Part shown: positions 6,164-7,325 of the stretch, one piece after another
How the letters are laid out: every line of letters begins with the position of its first letter
Numbering within the stretch: position 1 is the first letter of the stretch
Source: JBCKUK01 sp038924905
GTDB lineage: Bacteria > Pseudomonadota > Gammaproteobacteria > Burkholderiales > Methylophilaceae
DNA: 7,325 nt
Direction of reading: 5' to 3'
NCBI GenBank assembly: GCA_038924905.1
Contig: JBCKUK010000057.1
Coordinates: forward strand, 1 to 7,325
The notes under the pieces: generated by a model
The model's input: the letters and a program-made list of their open reading frames with translations, nothing else
Told to the model about the DNA's origin: nothing
Database searches by the model: none
Translations under genes and position numbers: made by a program

Positions 6164-7325
6164 GGCACAGTAAATAAATAAACGTATCAATTTGAGATTT
6201 TAGATGCTATGCTAATAGGAGCATGAATACTGCAATTGAGTTGAAACATAAGTTGAATTCTGTTTGGCCACTATTGGATGAGCGGACTCGACGCCTTCTT
6301 GCCGCCAATGAAGCGGCGAGTTTGGGCTTTGGCGGAATCTCTGCTGTGCATCGCGCGTGCGGTTTATCACGGCGATCTATAGCCCAAGGCGTGCGTGAAA
6401 TTCAAGATGGCATAGCACCCGCGAAGGGACACGTTCGACGCGCTGGCGGGGGACGCAAGTCGATCACCGTTTCTGATCCGAATTTGCTGGAGGCATTGGA
6501 GAAGATGATTGACTCTCAAACGCGAGGGGACCCGCAGTCGCCATTGCGGTGGATTTGCAAAAGCACAAGGGCCATTGCCAAACAGTTGAGCAAGAAGAAG
6601 CATCCGGTCAGTCATATGAAGGTCGCCCAGCTTCTTCATGATCTGAAATTCAGCCTGCAAAGCAATCGAAAGACCGAGGAAGGCGCTGACCACCCGGATC
6701 GCGATGCGCAATTTCGCCATATCAATACAGCGGTAAAGAAGTCACTCAAGCAAGGGATTCCTGTCATATCGGTGGACACAAAGAAGAAGGAACTCATAGG
6801 CAATTACGACAATGCTGGGCAACAATGGCTGCCTGCCAAACAGCCGATCAATGTTCAGGGTCACGACTTTCCCACCCTGGAAGTTGCGCGTGCCTATCCC
6901 TATGGAATCTACGATTTGACTCGCAATGCCGGATTTGTCAATGTAGGAACTGACCACGACACGGGAGAGTTTGCAGTGGCATCCATACGCGGGTGGTGGC
7001 GTCACGAAGGCAGGAAAATATATCCGGATGCGCACAAGCTATTGATTACCGCCGACGGCGGAGGAAGCAATGGGTCGCGACTGCGGCTTTGGAAACTGGA
7101 GCTGCAAAGACTCGCCGATGAAACGGGGCTGTCCATTTCGGTCTGTCATTTCCCTCCAGGCACCAGCAAATGGGACAAGGTTGAGCATCGACTCTTTTCC
7201 TTCATTACATCAAATTGGCGCGGCGAGCCGTTGCGCGATTACGAAACGATCGTCAATCTGATAGCTCACACTACAACGGTCAAGGGACTGAAAGTGACGA
7301 GCAGATTGGACCGAAGGAAATACCC
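6164..7325 (+). mobile_element. ISAzo13-family insertion sequence, left part
   Basis: The left end must lie in the 59 bases between the transporter stop codon (6161-6163) and the transposase start (6223). This stretch is AT-rich, in sharp contrast to the GC-rich gene before it, so the boundary is probably very close to 6164. I cannot fix the terminal inverted repeat because the right end lies outside the window. The element points the same way as the transporter gene and separates it from whatever originally followed, including any native terminator. Confidence 0.75.
6223..7325 (+). CDS. ISAzo13-family DDE transposase, 3' end beyond window
   Basis: The frame is open from the ATG at 6223 to the window end (367 complete codons, no stop), so it is truncated by the window and not by mutation. 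Residues 1-80 contain a helix-turn-helix-like DNA-binding stretch (GFGGISAVHRACGLSRRSI, about 35-53). The catalytic domain (DDE_Tnp_ISAZ013 type) follows: VISVDTKKKELIGN puts the first Asp at 185, LLITADGGGSNGSR puts the second at 278, and PPGTSKWDKVEHRLFS puts Glu at 321. All three are present, so the enzyme is likely functional if its C-terminus is intact. The only ribosome-site candidate, AGGAG at 6217-6221, is just one base from the ATG. This is unusually close and suggests poor translation, common for transposases. The two upstream ATGs at 6204 and 6209 hit stops at once. Confidence 0.93.
   Translation, partial: MNTAIELKHKLNSVWPLLDERTRRLLAANEAASLGFGGISAVHRACGLSRRSIAQGVREIQDGIAPAKGHVRRAGGGRKSITVSDPNLLEALEKMIDSQTRGDPQSPLRWICKSTRAIAKQLSKKKHPVSHMKVAQLLHDLKFSLQSNRKTEEGADHPDRDAQFRHINTAVKKSLKQGIPVISVDTKKKELIGNYDNAGQQWLPAKQPINVQGHDFPTLEVARAYPYGIYDLTRNAGFVNVGTDHDTGEFAVASIRGWWRHEGRKIYPDAHKLLITADGGGSNGSRLRLWKLELQRLADETGLSISVCHFPPGTSKWDKVEHRLFSFITSNWRGEPLRDYETIVNLIAHTTTVKGLKVTSRLDRRKY

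Noticed and set aside
1..7325. tRNA, rRNA, CRISPR array, or defence system
   Set aside because: I saw no cloverleaf, no rRNA-like sequence and no regularly spaced repeats. The genes present are transporters, a dipeptidase and mobile-element parts.

Overview
The window looks like a proteobacterial chromosome segment, most likely beta- or gammaproteobacterial. The evidence is a YjcH-like DUF485 protein paired with an ActP-type acetate symporter, a YeiH-type (UPF0324) transporter and an ISAzo13-family insertion sequence. I cannot name the genus. Base composition is mosaic: the dipeptidase gene at the left is clearly AT-rich, the symporter operon is intermediate, and the YeiH-like gene is strongly GC-rich. 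Mobile-element remnants lie between these blocks.

Layout. Positions 1-265 hold no convincing gene. Positions 266-1045 (minus) encode an exported VanX/DdpX-type D-Ala-D-Ala dipeptidase with a complete active site. Directly upstream of it, at about 1085-1652 (minus), is a structured segment that I read as the 5' part of a group II intron, ending in the leader of its reverse-transcriptase ORF and lacking the transcriptase. Positions 1698-3616 (minus) are a two-gene operon: a small DUF485 membrane protein followed by an ActP-like sodium/solute symporter. Positions 3617-4642 hold no intact gene. They contain the 3' end of a group II intron in the opposite orientation (about 4070-4200, plus strand), whose catalytic domain V has a 44-nt terminal loop, and a second copy of a 14-nt motif that also sits beside the 5' intron fragment. 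Positions 4643-6163 (plus) encode a 506-residue YeiH-type transporter with an unusual N-terminal membrane-anchored extension. From just after its stop codon to the window edge there is an ISAzo13-family element whose transposase keeps its DDE residues but is cut by the window end.

How it fits together. The only clear functional unit is DUF485-ActP, which should import acetate or another short monocarboxylate. The dipeptidase would act on peptidoglycan-derived D-Ala-D-Ala in the periplasm. No vanH/vanA partners are present, so a salvage or wall-turnover role is more likely than glycopeptide resistance. The YeiH-like protein is a predicted anion (sulfite/sulfate-type) exporter of uncertain substrate. 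The most noteworthy structure is the pair of oppositely oriented group II intron remnants flanking the symporter operon. A single inversion of about 1085-4070 would bring them head to tail, and would turn the two 14-nt motif copies into inverted repeats around a reunited, internally deleted intron.
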